Source: an uncultured Oscillibacter sp.
GTDB taxonomy: Bacteria > Bacillota > Clostridia > Oscillospirales > Oscillospiraceae
Direction of reading: 5' to 3'
Length of the DNA stretch: 12,014 nucleotides
Assembly: GCA_947245315.1 (NCBI GenBank)
Contig: CAMXNV010000050.1
Span: 1 to 12,014, forward strand
The notes beneath the pieces were generated by a model. The model was not told the origin of the DNA. It searched no databases and saw nothing but the letters and a program-made list of their open reading frames with translations. Below are positions 1 through 7,655 of the stretch, in pieces. The translations under genes and the position numbers were made by a program. The number at the start of each line of letters is the position of its first letter. Position 1 is the stretch's first letter.

Positions 1-1074
1 CGGAACCCCGAATACGAAAAGCAGCTCCGCTTCATGCGGGAGGAGCTGGGCCTGTCCATGGTCATCAACCCGGAGCGAGCCGCCGCCCGGGAGATCGCCC
101 GGGTGCTCCGCTTCCCCGCCGCCATGAAGGTGGAGTCCTTTTCCAAGGGGCGGCCGGAGCTGGTGGAATACCGCCTCCCCGCCGACTCCGCCCTGGACGG
201 CCTGGCCCTGGCGGACCTGTACCGGAACATCCGGGTCCGGGTGCTGATCTGCGCCGTGGCCCGGAAGGGGGAGATCACCATCCCCTCCGGCGACTTCGTC
301 CTTCGGGCGGGGGACAAAATCTATCTCACCTCCTCCCCGGATCAGCTGGCCCAGTTCTTCCAGCACCTGGGGGTCTTCCGGCGCAAGGCCTCCACGGTGA
401 TGATCGTGGGCGCCAGCAAAATCTGCTACTACCTGGCCTCGGAGCTCCTGACCATGGGCATGTCCGTGAAGATCATCGACCGGGACGAGCAGCGCTGCAT
501 CCACCTGGGGGAGCAGCTCCCCAAGGCCCTGGTCATCGTGGGGGACGGGACGGACAGCGACCTGCTCCACGAGGAGGGCATCGAACAGACGGACGCCTTT
601 GTGGCCATCACGGGCATCGACGAGGCCAATATCCTCATGGCCATGTGCGCCGCCCGGGACTCCGGGAACAGCTGCAAGGTGGTGGCCAAGATCAACCGGA
701 AGTCCCTGGTGGACCTGGTGAGCAACGAGAGCATGATCGACAGCGTCATCTCCGCCCGCTCCACCACCACGGAGCTGATCGTCCAATACGTCCGGGCCAT
801 GGAGAGCGCCTCCGGCGCTCAGATCAAGACCCTTCACCGGCTGGTGGAGGGGGCGGTGGAGGCCCTGGAGTTCGGCGTGACGGAGGACGTGCCCTTCATC
901 GGCGTGCCCCTGAAGGACCTGAAGCTCCGGAACGGCATCCTGCTGGCGGGCATCGTCCGGCAAAACGGAAAAATCGTCATCCCCTCCGGCAACGACTCCC
1001 TGAGCCAGGGGGACGACGTGATTGTCGTCACCACGGACACCTCTCTCCAGGATATCCACGACATTCTCCAGTGA
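1..1074 (+). CDS. trkA: TrkA, NAD-binding regulatory subunit of Trk potassium uptake (5' end outside window)
   Basis: Cytoplasmic gating subunit that binds nucleotide and controls the TrkH potassium channel. The frame is open from base 1 (RNPEYEKQLRF precedes the first in-window Met), so the true start lies upstream; 357 residues are visible. The segment starts near the end of the first RCK_N domain (the ELGLSMVINPE stretch is typical of TrkA). An RCK_C domain follows (about residues 45-120), then a second Rossmann RCK_N domain from about residue 132 (VMIVGASKICYYLA, a variant glycine-rich loop; acidic IIDRD after beta-2; GDGTD), and a second RCK_C domain to the end (PFIGVPLKDLKLRNGILLAGIVR). 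The two tandem RCK units match the usual TrkA of about 450 residues. It ends 40 bp before trkH and is surely co-transcribed with it. The promoter is not in the window. Confidence 0.95.
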   Translation, partial: RNPEYEKQLRFMREELGLSMVINPERAAAREIARVLRFPAAMKVESFSKGRPELVEYRLPADSALDGLALADLYRNIRVRVLICAVARKGEITIPSGDFVLRAGDKIYLTSSPDQLAQFFQHLGVFRRKASTVMIVGASKICYYLASELLTMGMSVKIIDRDEQRCIHLGEQLPKALVIVGDGTDSDLLHEEGIEQTDAFVAITGIDEANILMAMCAARDSGNSCKVVAKINRKSLVDLVSNESMIDSVISARSTTTELIVQYVRAMESASGAQIKTLHRLVEGAVEALEFGVTEDVPFIGVPLKDLKLRNGILLAGIVRQNGKIVIPSGNDSLSQGDDVIVVTTDTSLQDIHDILQ

Positions 1075-1100
1075 CTCCATTCCCACCATTTAATATGAAC

Positions 1101-1107
1101 AAAGGGG
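1101..1107 (+). promoter_or_regulatory. Shine-Dalgarno deciding a TTG start for trkH
   Basis: AAAGGGG lies 7 nt before the TTG at 1115. The first in-frame ATG (1127) would be 19 nt away, too far, so TTG is preferred. Confidence 0.7.
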
Positions 1108-1114
1108 CGATCTC

Positions 1115-2569
1115 TTGAATTTTCGAATGATCGGCTATGTCATCGGGCGCATCCTGTGGACGGAGGCGGTCCTGCTGCTGCTGCCCGCCGTGGTGGCCCT
1201 GCTGTACGGGGAGCCGGCGCTGCCCTTCCTGGGGCCGGTTCTGCTGCTGCTCCTGGCGGGGCTCCCCTTCCGGAAGAAGCCCGGCCAGACCGCGCTGTAC
1301 GCCCGGGACGGCTTCGCCGTGGTGGCCCTGGCCTGGGTGCTGATGAGCGCCTTCGGCGCCCTGCCCTTCCTCCTCTCCGGGTATATCCCCAGCTTTATCG
1401 ACGCCTTTTTCGAGACCGTCTCCGGCTTCACCACCACCGGGGCCACCATCCTGACGGCGGTGGAACCCCTGAGCCAGGGAATTCTCTTCTGGCGGAGCTT
1501 CACCCACTGGATAGGCGGCATGGGGGTACTGGTGTTCGTCATGGCCGTGCTGCCCATGACCGACGGGCACGGCATGCACCTCCTCCGGGCGGAGATGCCC
1601 GGCCCCTCCGTGGGCAAGCTGGTGAGCCGCATGAGCGACACCGCCAAGATTCTCTATGGCATCTACCTGGTGATGACCCTGGTGGAGATCGTGCTGCTGG
1701 TCCTGGGGGGGATGCCCCTGTTCGACGCCTGCATCCACTCCTTCGGCTCCGCCGGCACGGGCGGGTTCAGCAGCAAAAACCTCAGCGTGGGGGCCTATGA
1801 CAACGCCTATTTCGACGTGGTGATCGGCGTCTTCATGCTGCTCTTCGGGGTGAACTTCAACCTCTACTACTTCCTCCTCATCCGCCGCTTCCGGGACGTG
1901 TTCCGGTCCGAGGAGCTGTGGGCCTACGCGGCCATCGTGGGCGCCTCCGTGGTGGCCATCGCCGTGGACATCCTCCACATGTACGAGTCCTTTGCCCAGA
2001 GCCTCCGGTACTCCTTCTTCCAGGTGGCCTCCATCATCACCACCACCGGGTACGCCACAGCGGACTTCAACCTCTGGCCCACCTTCTCGAAAGGGATCCT
2101 GGCGGTGCTGATGTTCGTGGGGGCCTGCGCCGGGTCCACCGGCGGCGGCATCAAGGTGGCCCGGATCGTCATCCTGGCCAAGACCTCCTGGGGGGACATG
2201 CGGAAAATGCTCCACCCCAACGCCGTCACCACCACCCGGTTCGAGGGCAAGGCCCTGACGGATAAGCACATCCGGAGCGTCCACCTTTTCATTACGGTGT
2301 ACCTGCTGGTGTTCACCGCCTCTTTTCTGCTGCTGACCCTGAACGGGTATGACCTGGTCTCCACCTTCACGGCGGTCTCGGCCTGCATCAACAACATCGG
2401 CCCGGGCCTGGAGGTGGTGGGGCCCATGGGGAACTTCGCCGGGTTCTCCTGGTGGGCGAAGCTGCTGCTGTCCTTCGACATGCTGGTGGGGCGGCTGGAG
2501 ATTTTCCCCATGCTGCTGCTCTTCGCCCCGTCCATCTGGAAGCGGCGGCGGATTATCCGCAGAATGTGA
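1115..2569 (+). CDS. trkH: TrkH, potassium-translocating membrane subunit
   Basis: Integral membrane K+ channel/transporter of the SKT superfamily, partner of TrkA. The 484 residues match the usual TrkH length. All four pore-loop repeats are visible: GFTTTGATI (about 104-112), SFGSAGTGGFSS (about 209-220), ITTTGYATADF (about 308-318) and CINNIGPGLEVVG (about 424-436). Each has the central glycine of the selectivity filter. The intramembrane gating loop GACAGSTGGGIKVAR is at about 336-350. The C-terminus is short and basic (KRRRIIRRM), as expected on the cytoplasmic side. I chose the TTG start because of the well-placed Shine-Dalgarno 7 nt upstream. The gene follows trkA by 40 bp, forming a trkAH operon, and is followed by a terminator shared with the convergent SDR gene. 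Nothing unusual. Confidence 0.95.
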   Translation: MNFRMIGYVIGRILWTEAVLLLLPAVVALLYGEPALPFLGPVLLLLLAGLPFRKKPGQTALYARDGFAVVALAWVLMSAFGALPFLLSGYIPSFIDAFFETVSGFTTTGATILTAVEPLSQGILFWRSFTHWIGGMGVLVFVMAVLPMTDGHGMHLLRAEMPGPSVGKLVSRMSDTAKILYGIYLVMTLVEIVLLVLGGMPLFDACIHSFGSAGTGGFSSKNLSVGAYDNAYFDVVIGVFMLLFGVNFNLYYFLLIRRFRDVFRSEELWAYAAIVGASVVAIAVDILHMYESFAQSLRYSFFQVASIITTTGYATADFNLWPTFSKGILAVLMFVGACAGSTGGGIKVARIVILAKTSWGDMRKMLHPNAVTTTRFEGKALTDKHIRSVHLFITVYLLVFTASFLLLTLNGYDLVSTFTAVSACINNIGPGLEVVGPMGNFAGFSWWAKLLLSFDMLVGRLEIFPMLLLFAPSIWKRRRIIRRM

Positions 2570-2600
2570 GGCGGAGTCCCCTCCCTCCATATAAAAGCAA

Positions 2601-2640
2601 CCCCCTGACGCAGAATCCTGCGCAGGGGGTTTTCCCTTTC
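2601..2640. terminator. Bidirectional rho-independent terminator between trkH and the SDR gene
   Basis: CCCCCTG (2601-2607) pairs with CAGGGGG (2623-2629), and CGCAG (2609-2613) with CTGCG (2618-2622), leaving a single bulged A at 2608 and an AATC tetraloop. On the plus strand TTTTCCCTTTCTT follows; on the minus strand TTGCTTTTATAT follows. It can therefore end both the trkAH transcript and the convergent minus-strand operon. Confidence 0.9.
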
Positions 2641-2672
2641 TTATTTGAACGATGGAACGCGGCTCTCTCCTG

Positions 2673-3428
2673 TCAGGAGACCATCAGCCAGCCCCCGGTG
2701 ACGTTGAAGACCTGGCCGGTCAGGTAGTCGGAGCCGTCGGAGGCCAGGAACTCGATGACCTTGGCCACGTCGTCCGCCTCGCCGAAGCGGCCCATGGGAA
2801 TCTTGCCCAGGAACCCGGCTACCTGCTCGGGGGTGTAGCAGGCGGTCATAGGGGTCCGGATGATGCCGGGGGCGATGCAGTTCACATTGATGCCGCACTC
2901 CGCCACCTCCCGGGCCAGGGAGCGGCTCAGGCCGATGATAGCCGCCTTGGAGGCCGAGTAGTGCGCATGGGTCACCGAGCCGGAGACCCCGGCCTGAGAG
3001 GCCATGTTGATGATCTTCCCGTGCCGGTTCTCCAGCATGCTGGACAGCACCGCCCGGCAGAAGAACATCACGCTGTCCACATTGATATCCATGGTGCGCC
3101 GCCACTCGGCATAGCTCATGTCCTTCAGCAGGCAGTCCGTATAGATGCCCGCGATGTTGACCAGGATGTCCACCTTTCCATAGGTCCGCACGCAGCGCTC
3201 CACCGCCTCCTCCACCTCGTGCTCGTGGATGGCGTCGCAGACGTGGGTGGTGAGCCCGCCCAGGTTCTCCTGCCGGAACCGCTCCTCCAGCTTCTCCAGG
3301 GAGCCCGGGTGAATGTCCACCGCGAACACGCGGCAGCCCTCCCGCGCCAGGCGGAGGGCCGACGCGGTGCCCATGCCGCCTCCCGCGCCGGAAATAATGG
3401 CGGCGGAGTCCTTTAACCCTGAGAACAT
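2673..3428 (-). CDS. SDR-family NAD(P)-dependent oxidoreductase
   Basis: Classical short-chain dehydrogenase/reductase of 251 residues, the standard length. The nucleotide loop is SGAGGGMG (13-20). Asp38 at the end of beta-2 (VFAVDIHPG) favours NAD(H) over NADP(H). NIAG is at 91-94, and the catalytic tetrad is Asn115, Ser144, Tyr157 and Lys161 (YSASK). The C-terminus YLTGQVFNVTGG is typical. It resembles FabG and sugar-alcohol dehydrogenases; the sequence does not reveal its substrate. I chose the ATG at 3428 over an in-frame TTG at 3452 because AAAGGGAAG sits just before the ATG, inside the longer version. The gene is the last of the minus-strand block, 94 bp after the regulator. A 7-bp stem (3494-3500 with 3507-3513) in that gap has no T-tract, so read-through is likely. 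Context suggests it oxidises or reduces a hydroxyl of the imported solute or an intermediate. Confidence 0.9.
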   Translation of the reverse strand: MFSGLKDSAAIISGAGGGMGTASALRLAREGCRVFAVDIHPGSLEKLEERFRQENLGGLTTHVCDAIHEHEVEEAVERCVRTYGKVDILVNIAGIYTDCLLKDMSYAEWRRTMDINVDSVMFFCRAVLSSMLENRHGKIINMASQAGVSGSVTHAHYSASKAAIIGLSRSLAREVAECGINVNCIAPGIIRTPMTACYTPEQVAGFLGKIPMGRFGEADDVAKVIEFLASDGSDYLTGQVFNVTGGWLMVS

Positions 3429-3522
3429 GTTGATCTTCCCTTTCTGTTTCAATTTGTGTCCGGCCCCGGCTGAGGCATGGCGGCCCGCCCAAGGGCGAAG
3501 GGATTTCTTCGCCGGTCAAAAC

Positions 3523-5556
3523 CTATTCCTCATATCGGTTCCTGGCCGGGTAGAGCCCGTACTTTTTCAGCTTCCGGTAAACGGTGGGGCGGCTGATTCC
3601 CATGGCCTTCGCCACGTCGCTGATGTTGCCCTGGAACTGCTTCAGGTTTTTCCGCAGCTCCTCCAGCTCCACCCGCTGCACGTCGAAGATGGTCTGCTCC
3701 CCCGGCGCCGACGGCGGGATGGGCCTGGAGACGGCCCGGCCGTTCTGCCGCACGGACTCCGGCAGGTCGGACAGCTGAATCCACTGGTCCAGGCACACGA
3801 TCACCGCCCGCTCCATCATGTTCTCCAGCTCCCGCACGTTGCCGGGCCACCCGTACTGCCGCATGGCCTCCAGGGCCTCTGCGGAGATGCCGTTCACCCG
3901 CTTGTCAAAGGCCCGGCCGTACTTTTGGATGAAATAGTTGCTCAGCAGCTCGATGTCGCTGGGCCGCTCCCGGAGGGCCGGGAGCCGGATGTTCAGGACG
4001 TTCAGGCGATAGTACAGGTCCTGCCGGAAGGTATTCTCCCGGATGCGCTCGCTCAGGTTCCGGTTGGTGGCGGCGATCACCCGCACGTCCACCTGGATGG
4101 GCTTCTTCCCGCCCACGCGGACCACTTCCTTGGTTTGCAGCACCCGCAGCAGGGCGATCTGCGTCTCATAGGGCATGTCCCCAATCTCGTCCAGGAAGAT
4201 GGTGCCCTTGTTGGCCAGCTCGAACTTGCCCAGGTGGCCGGTCCGCTGGGCGCCGGTGAAGGCCCCGGCCTCATAGCCAAAGAGCTCGCTCTCAATGAGG
4301 GACTTGGGGATCGCGCCGCAGTTGATGGCCACAAAGGGCTCCTTGGACCGGGGGCCGTTGTTGTGGATGGCCTGGGCGAACATCTCCTTGCCCGTGCCGC
4401 TCTCCCCGGTGATGAGGACGGAGGAGCTGTGCCGGGCGGCAATCTGGGCCGCGTCGATGGCGGAGCGCAGCACCGGCTCCTCCCCGATGATGTCCTGGAA
4501 GGTGAAGGAGGCCTGGGGGAACGCCCGCTCGGTGACGATGCGGTTCAGGTCGGAGCACTTTTGCAGCTGCATGAAGTACTCGTGGGGCTGCCCCGTCACC
4601 CGCCGGATGGTACACAGAAGCGGATTGTACTTCTGCTTGGGCACCAGGTCCCGGGAGAACTCCCCCAGCTCCCGGATTTCCCGGTTGATGGCGTCCAGGC
4701 GGCTCCGGGAGATGGTCTCGTCGAAATACTCGAAGATATTCTTCTCGGAAAAGCGCTCCTTTTCCCTGGCGCTCTGACAGAGCATATCGATGGCGTGCCG
4801 GTTGGCCGCATGGATGGCCCCGTCCTCGTGAAAATAGATGGCTCCCGCGTCCACCGCCTCCAGGGTGGTGTTCAGCTTTTGGTTGACATCCAGGATGTCC
4901 TCGTTCCGCTTTTTCAGGGCCATCTGCTGAGAGATGGCCTCGGCGGCCAGGATGGTCAGCCCCAGCGTGTGGTCGTGGCTGTGCCACCAATAGCCGGAGA
5001 TGCCGATGACCCCCAGGCAGCGCCCCGTCCCGATCTCGTGAATCGGGGCCCCCGCGCCGGCGATGTCGTCGTCGATGGCCGCCGGGTGCTCCGTGGAGAC
5101 GATCTGGAAGGGCCGGTCCAGCTGCCAGCAGGCGTAAAACAGCCCCGGGTAGGGGTCGTTCATCCCCCGGTAGGAGCCCTCGTACAGCTCCGTGGAGTGG
5201 GCCACCTCGATCATCTTGGGGCTGCCCACCAGCTTCAGGATGATGCCGTCGTTGTCCATCAGCGTGACCCAGAAGTCGTTGGGCTTCAAAAAGCTGTGGA
5301 GCAGGTTCATATAGGGCTCCGCCGCGTCCAGCAGCTCCCTGGAGGTCCTCAGCGCCGCCTGGAACCGCTCACCGGAGACCCGGCCCTTCTTCTGGCTGTT
5401 GGGGTCCTTGCAGAGGAGATAGGACACCTCCCAGCAGGCCAAGATGTCGGAGCGGATGCCGGTGATCCCCTCGAAGGAGCCGGTGCGGAAATACCGCTCC
5501 CTGGCGGTCCGGACATGATCCAGGTACTCCTTGCTAAACAGATTGGTGTCGTTCAT
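3523..5556 (-). CDS. Sigma-54-dependent enhancer-binding transcriptional activator (GAF-PAS-AAA+-Fis)
   Basis: Activator of the AcoR/DhaR type, 677 residues. The N-terminal region (about 70-215) is GAF-like, including HEIGTGRCLGVIGISGYW. A PAS-like segment follows (about 229-335). The AAA+ domain (about 353-595) has Walker A GESGTGKE (384-391), the sigma-54-contacting loop GAFTGA (431-436), Walker B IFLDEIGD (453-460), arginines in FRQDLYYRLNV (510-520), and WPGNVREL (570-577). A Fis-type helix-turn-helix is at 641-667 (GNISDVAKAMGISRPTVYRKL). All parts needed to activate sigma-54 polymerase are intact. There is no receiver domain, so a small ligand sensed by GAF/PAS is the likely signal. The ATG start has AGGAGA about 7 nt upstream. 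The gene lies between the TRAP genes and the SDR, and two sigma-54 promoters lie about 4.1-4.7 kb away. It is the obvious candidate regulator of the island; its ligand is unknown. Confidence 0.95.
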   Translation of the reverse strand: MNDTNLFSKEYLDHVRTARERYFRTGSFEGITGIRSDILACWEVSYLLCKDPNSQKKGRVSGERFQAALRTSRELLDAAEPYMNLLHSFLKPNDFWVTLMDNDGIILKLVGSPKMIEVAHSTELYEGSYRGMNDPYPGLFYACWQLDRPFQIVSTEHPAAIDDDIAGAGAPIHEIGTGRCLGVIGISGYWWHSHDHTLGLTILAAEAISQQMALKKRNEDILDVNQKLNTTLEAVDAGAIYFHEDGAIHAANRHAIDMLCQSAREKERFSEKNIFEYFDETISRSRLDAINREIRELGEFSRDLVPKQKYNPLLCTIRRVTGQPHEYFMQLQKCSDLNRIVTERAFPQASFTFQDIIGEEPVLRSAIDAAQIAARHSSSVLITGESGTGKEMFAQAIHNNGPRSKEPFVAINCGAIPKSLIESELFGYEAGAFTGAQRTGHLGKFELANKGTIFLDEIGDMPYETQIALLRVLQTKEVVRVGGKKPIQVDVRVIAATNRNLSERIRENTFRQDLYYRLNVLNIRLPALRERPSDIELLSNYFIQKYGRAFDKRVNGISAEALEAMRQYGWPGNVRELENMMERAVIVCLDQWIQLSDLPESVRQNGRAVSRPIPPSAPGEQTIFDVQRVELEELRKNLKQFQGNISDVAKAMGISRPTVYRKLKKYGLYPARNRYEE

Positions 5557-5587
5557 AACCGTTCTCCTGTTTTACAATAATACCCAT

Positions 5588-5593
5588 ATTATA
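5588..5593 (-). promoter_or_regulatory. Possible housekeeping -10 box for the activator gene
   Basis: On the minus strand a perfect TATAAT lies about 31 bp before the activator start codon, in the 113-bp gap after dctM. The matching -35 is weak (about 3/6 at 17-bp spacing). A basal sigma-A promoter here would supply activator before induction; inference from one good hexamer. Confidence 0.4.
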
Positions 5594-5669
5594 TACGAAC
5601 CCGGCGGAAATTGCACCCTTCCCTTTCAGACGCGCGGCGGCAGGAGAATCGAACACAGACGGAGGGCCC

Positions 5670-6959
5670 TCAGGCCACGAAGCCCAGCAGCTTGGGCAGC
5701 GCCAGCACAACCGGCGGGAAATAGGTCACGGCCACCAGCCCGATCAGCATGACGCACAGCAGGGGCAGCACCGCCCTTACAATGCGCATGAACTCGGTCT
5801 TGGCCAGCCCGGCGGCCACGAAGAGGTTGCAGCCCACCGGAGGCGTAATCATGCCGATGGCCAGGTTCAGCACCATAATCAGGCCGAAGTGAATGGGGTT
5901 CACCCCAAACTTCGACACCAGGGGCAGCAGTATGGGGGCCAGGATCATAATGGCCGCGGAGGTCTCCATGATGCAGCCCACCACCAGCAGCAGGAGGTTG
6001 ATAATCAGCAGGATCACAATCGAGCTGTCTATGCCGCCGATCAGATCCGAGAGCACCGCGGGCAGATTCTCCACGGTGAACACCCGGCCCAGGGTGGTGG
6101 CGGTGCCCACGATAATCAGCACGTTTCCCACGGTGACGCAGGAGTTCATCACCGCGTCCTTGAACTTCTGCCAGGTCAGCTCCTTGTAGATGAAGGTACC
6201 GGCGAAGAAGCCGTAGATGACCGCCACGGCGGCCGCCTCGGTGGGAGTGAAGATGCCGCCGTAGATGCCCCCCAGGATGATGACGGGCACCAGGATGGCC
6301 CAGATGGCGGCGACGAACTCCTTCCAGACCCGGCGGAGGGAAAAGGCCCTTCCGTTGCCCTTAAAGCCCCGCTTGTGGGAGATATACATCGCCATTCCGA
6401 TCAGCAGCAGCGCCGTCAGGATGCCGGGGCCGAAGCCCCCCAGGAACATGCCTCCGATGGAGGTGTTGGTGGAGACGCCGTAGACCACCATGGGAATGCT
6501 GGGCGGAATCAGGATGCCCAGGCAGCCGGAGGCGGCAATCAGCGCCAGGGAGAAGTCCCGGTCATAGCCCCGCTCGATCATCGTCGGCACCATGATGGAG
6601 CCGATGGCCGCCACGGTGGCGGGGGCGGAGCCGGAGATCGCGCCGAAGAACGCGCAGCAGGCCACGGTGACGATGGCGAACCCGCCGGTGAAATGCCCCA
6701 GGAGGGAGTCCCCCAGGTTGACCAGCCGCTTGGAAAGGCCCCCGCCCTCCATCAGCGCCCCCGCCAGAATGAAGAAGGGCACGGCCATCAGGGGGAAGGA
6801 GTCGCAGGAGGTGAACATGCTGGTGGCGATGTAGGAGGGATTCACGCCCCCATAGGTCACGGAGTAAATGGCGCAGGTCAAGCCAATCGACACGCAGATG
6901 GGAACATTCAGGAACAGAAACACGAAGAACAGAATCAAAATGACCGCGATACTATTCAT
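5670..6959 (-). CDS. dctM: TRAP transporter large permease subunit, DctM family
   Basis: Large membrane subunit of a tripartite ATP-independent periplasmic (TRAP) transporter, which moves organic acids with a sodium or proton gradient. It has 429 residues with many hydrophobic segments, the normal size. Family landmarks are all present: PFFILAGALMEGGGLSKRL (about 61-79), the AFFGAISGSAPATVAAIG loop (about 103-120), GILIPPSIPMVVYG (about 148-161), GIFTPTEAAAVAVIYGF (about 230) and GMITPPVGCNLFVAAG (about 395). The ATG at 6959 is preceded by a near-perfect AAGGAGG 9 nt upstream. The start overlaps the end of dctQ by 8 bp (ATGAATAG), implying translational coupling. The longer upstream frame has no ribosome site and runs into dctQ. 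Confidence 0.95.
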   Translation of the reverse strand: MNSIAVILILFFVFLFLNVPICVSIGLTCAIYSVTYGGVNPSYIATSMFTSCDSFPLMAVPFFILAGALMEGGGLSKRLVNLGDSLLGHFTGGFAIVTVACCAFFGAISGSAPATVAAIGSIMVPTMIERGYDRDFSLALIAASGCLGILIPPSIPMVVYGVSTNTSIGGMFLGGFGPGILTALLLIGMAMYISHKRGFKGNGRAFSLRRVWKEFVAAIWAILVPVIILGGIYGGIFTPTEAAAVAVIYGFFAGTFIYKELTWQKFKDAVMNSCVTVGNVLIIVGTATTLGRVFTVENLPAVLSDLIGGIDSSIVILLIINLLLLVVGCIMETSAAIMILAPILLPLVSKFGVNPIHFGLIMVLNLAIGMITPPVGCNLFVAAGLAKTEFMRIVRAVLPLLCVMLIGLVAVTYFPPVVLALPKLLGFVA

Positions 6960-7479
6960 TTGATTCAACCTCCTTGCCGCCGCGCCGGGAGAGCAGCTGG
7001 TCAATCTCTCGGACAATCAGGATGACGTAGTGGATACTGGCGATGGCTGCGCCCACGTAGGGGCCGATGTAGGCCCAGATCATGTTGACCTGCATGGCGG
7101 CCGATACCTGGGGGCGGCTGATGAGCTTCTGGATGACGCCCACCCCGTAGTACGCGACAAAGATGAAAAACGCCAGGCAGAGCAGATTGGACACAATTTT
7201 GATGATGATCTTTCCCGTGTCGTTCACCACAATGGGCAGGATGTCGCAGCACAGATGGGTCTCTCGCCGGGTGGAGACGCAGACGGAAAAATAGATCAGC
7301 CAGATGAACATAAAGCGCCCCAGCTCCTCGGACCACACCAGAGGAAACTTCGCGAAGCGGCAGATGATTTGCAGGAAGATGATGCAGGACATGACCACAA
7401 TCAGCGAGCAGCAGATCAGGTTCTCCAGCTTGGACAGCCAGAGGTCCACCTTGTCGAGCGCGCGGACAATCGGTTTCAC
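6952..7479 (-). CDS. dctQ: TRAP transporter small permease subunit, DctQ family
   Basis: Small membrane subunit of the TRAP transporter, 175 residues with four hydrophobic stretches (about 20-40, 55-70, 90-112 and 135-157), as usual for DctQ. The family signature VWSEELGRFMFIWLIYF is at about 48-64, followed by RRETHLCCDILP (about 71-82), equivalent to the conserved His-x-x-x-D region. I chose the GTG at 7479 because AAAGGTGGG lies 5 nt upstream. The open frame continues upstream to 7761, but that part is GC-rich spacer with strong hairpins and then overlaps dctP in another frame. The gene is 176 bp downstream of dctP and overlaps dctM by 8 bp. Confidence 0.93.
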   Translation of the reverse strand: MKPIVRALDKVDLWLSKLENLICCSLIVVMSCIIFLQIICRFAKFPLVWSEELGRFMFIWLIYFSVCVSTRRETHLCCDILPIVVNDTGKIIIKIVSNLLCLAFFIFVAYYGVGVIQKLISRPQVSAAMQVNMIWAYIGPYVGAAIASIHYVILIVREIDQLLSRRGGKEVESNE

Positions 7480-7484
7480 AGTAT

Positions 7485-7493
7485 CCCACCTTT
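7485..7493 (-). promoter_or_regulatory. Shine-Dalgarno deciding a GTG start for dctQ
   Basis: On the minus strand AAAGGTGGG ends 5 nt before the GTG at 7479. No ATG with a ribosome site exists in this frame near the family's usual N-terminus. Confidence 0.65.
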
Positions 7494-7513
7494 CTGGAGA
7501 ATTGAGTTCACCG

Positions 7514-7544
7514 GCGGCCCCGAGCGCAAAAGGCGCGGGGCCGC
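7514..7544. repeat. Very stable stem-loop in the dctP-dctQ spacer
   Basis: GCGGCCCC (7514-7521) pairs with GGGGCCGC (7537-7544). Inside, GCGC (7524-7527) pairs with GCGC (7533-7536), with a 2-nt bulge and a 5-nt loop, giving 12 G-C pairs. No T-tract follows on either strand, so it is not a classic terminator. It lies just upstream of the dctQ ribosome site in the mRNA and probably tunes dctP versus dctQM levels. Confidence 0.75.
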
Positions 7545-7584
7545 TTCGTTCAGCCGGGGAGGAATTCGCTCCCGCCGCCGGGCG

Positions 7585-7620
7585 CTTTTCCGGAGTCACG
7601 CTTGACATGTGGCGGAAAAG
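7585..7620. repeat. 8-bp inverted repeat just downstream of dctP
   Basis: CTTTTCCG (7585-7592) and CGGAAAAG (7613-7620) are perfect complements separated by 20 nt. It lies 36 nt or more past the dctP stop in the transcript, together with a smaller GGGAG/CTCCC stem (7557-7561 with 7569-7573). Confidence 0.55.
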
Positions 7621-7655
7621 GCTCTCCCGGGCGGCCTCCGGCGGCTGTGCCGTTC

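Noticed and set aside
1028..2590. 520-codon minus-strand frame opposite trkH
   Set aside because: Antisense shadow rich in His/Gly/Gln; trkH on the plus strand is unambiguous.
2666..2680. TCTCCTG-T-CAGGAGA palindrome over the SDR stop codon
   Set aside because: Perfect 7-bp arms but coding-end position and a 1-nt centre; no other copy in the window, so no function can be argued.
3494..3513. Possible terminator between the activator and the SDR gene
   Set aside because: 7-bp stem with 6-nt loop but no T-tract on the minus strand; at most a partial pause or processing hairpin.
3313..5580. 755-codon plus-strand frame opposite the activator
   Set aside because: Antisense artefact of GC-rich codon use; His/Gly/Leu/Val-rich with no domain, while the minus strand has an intact AAA+ activator.
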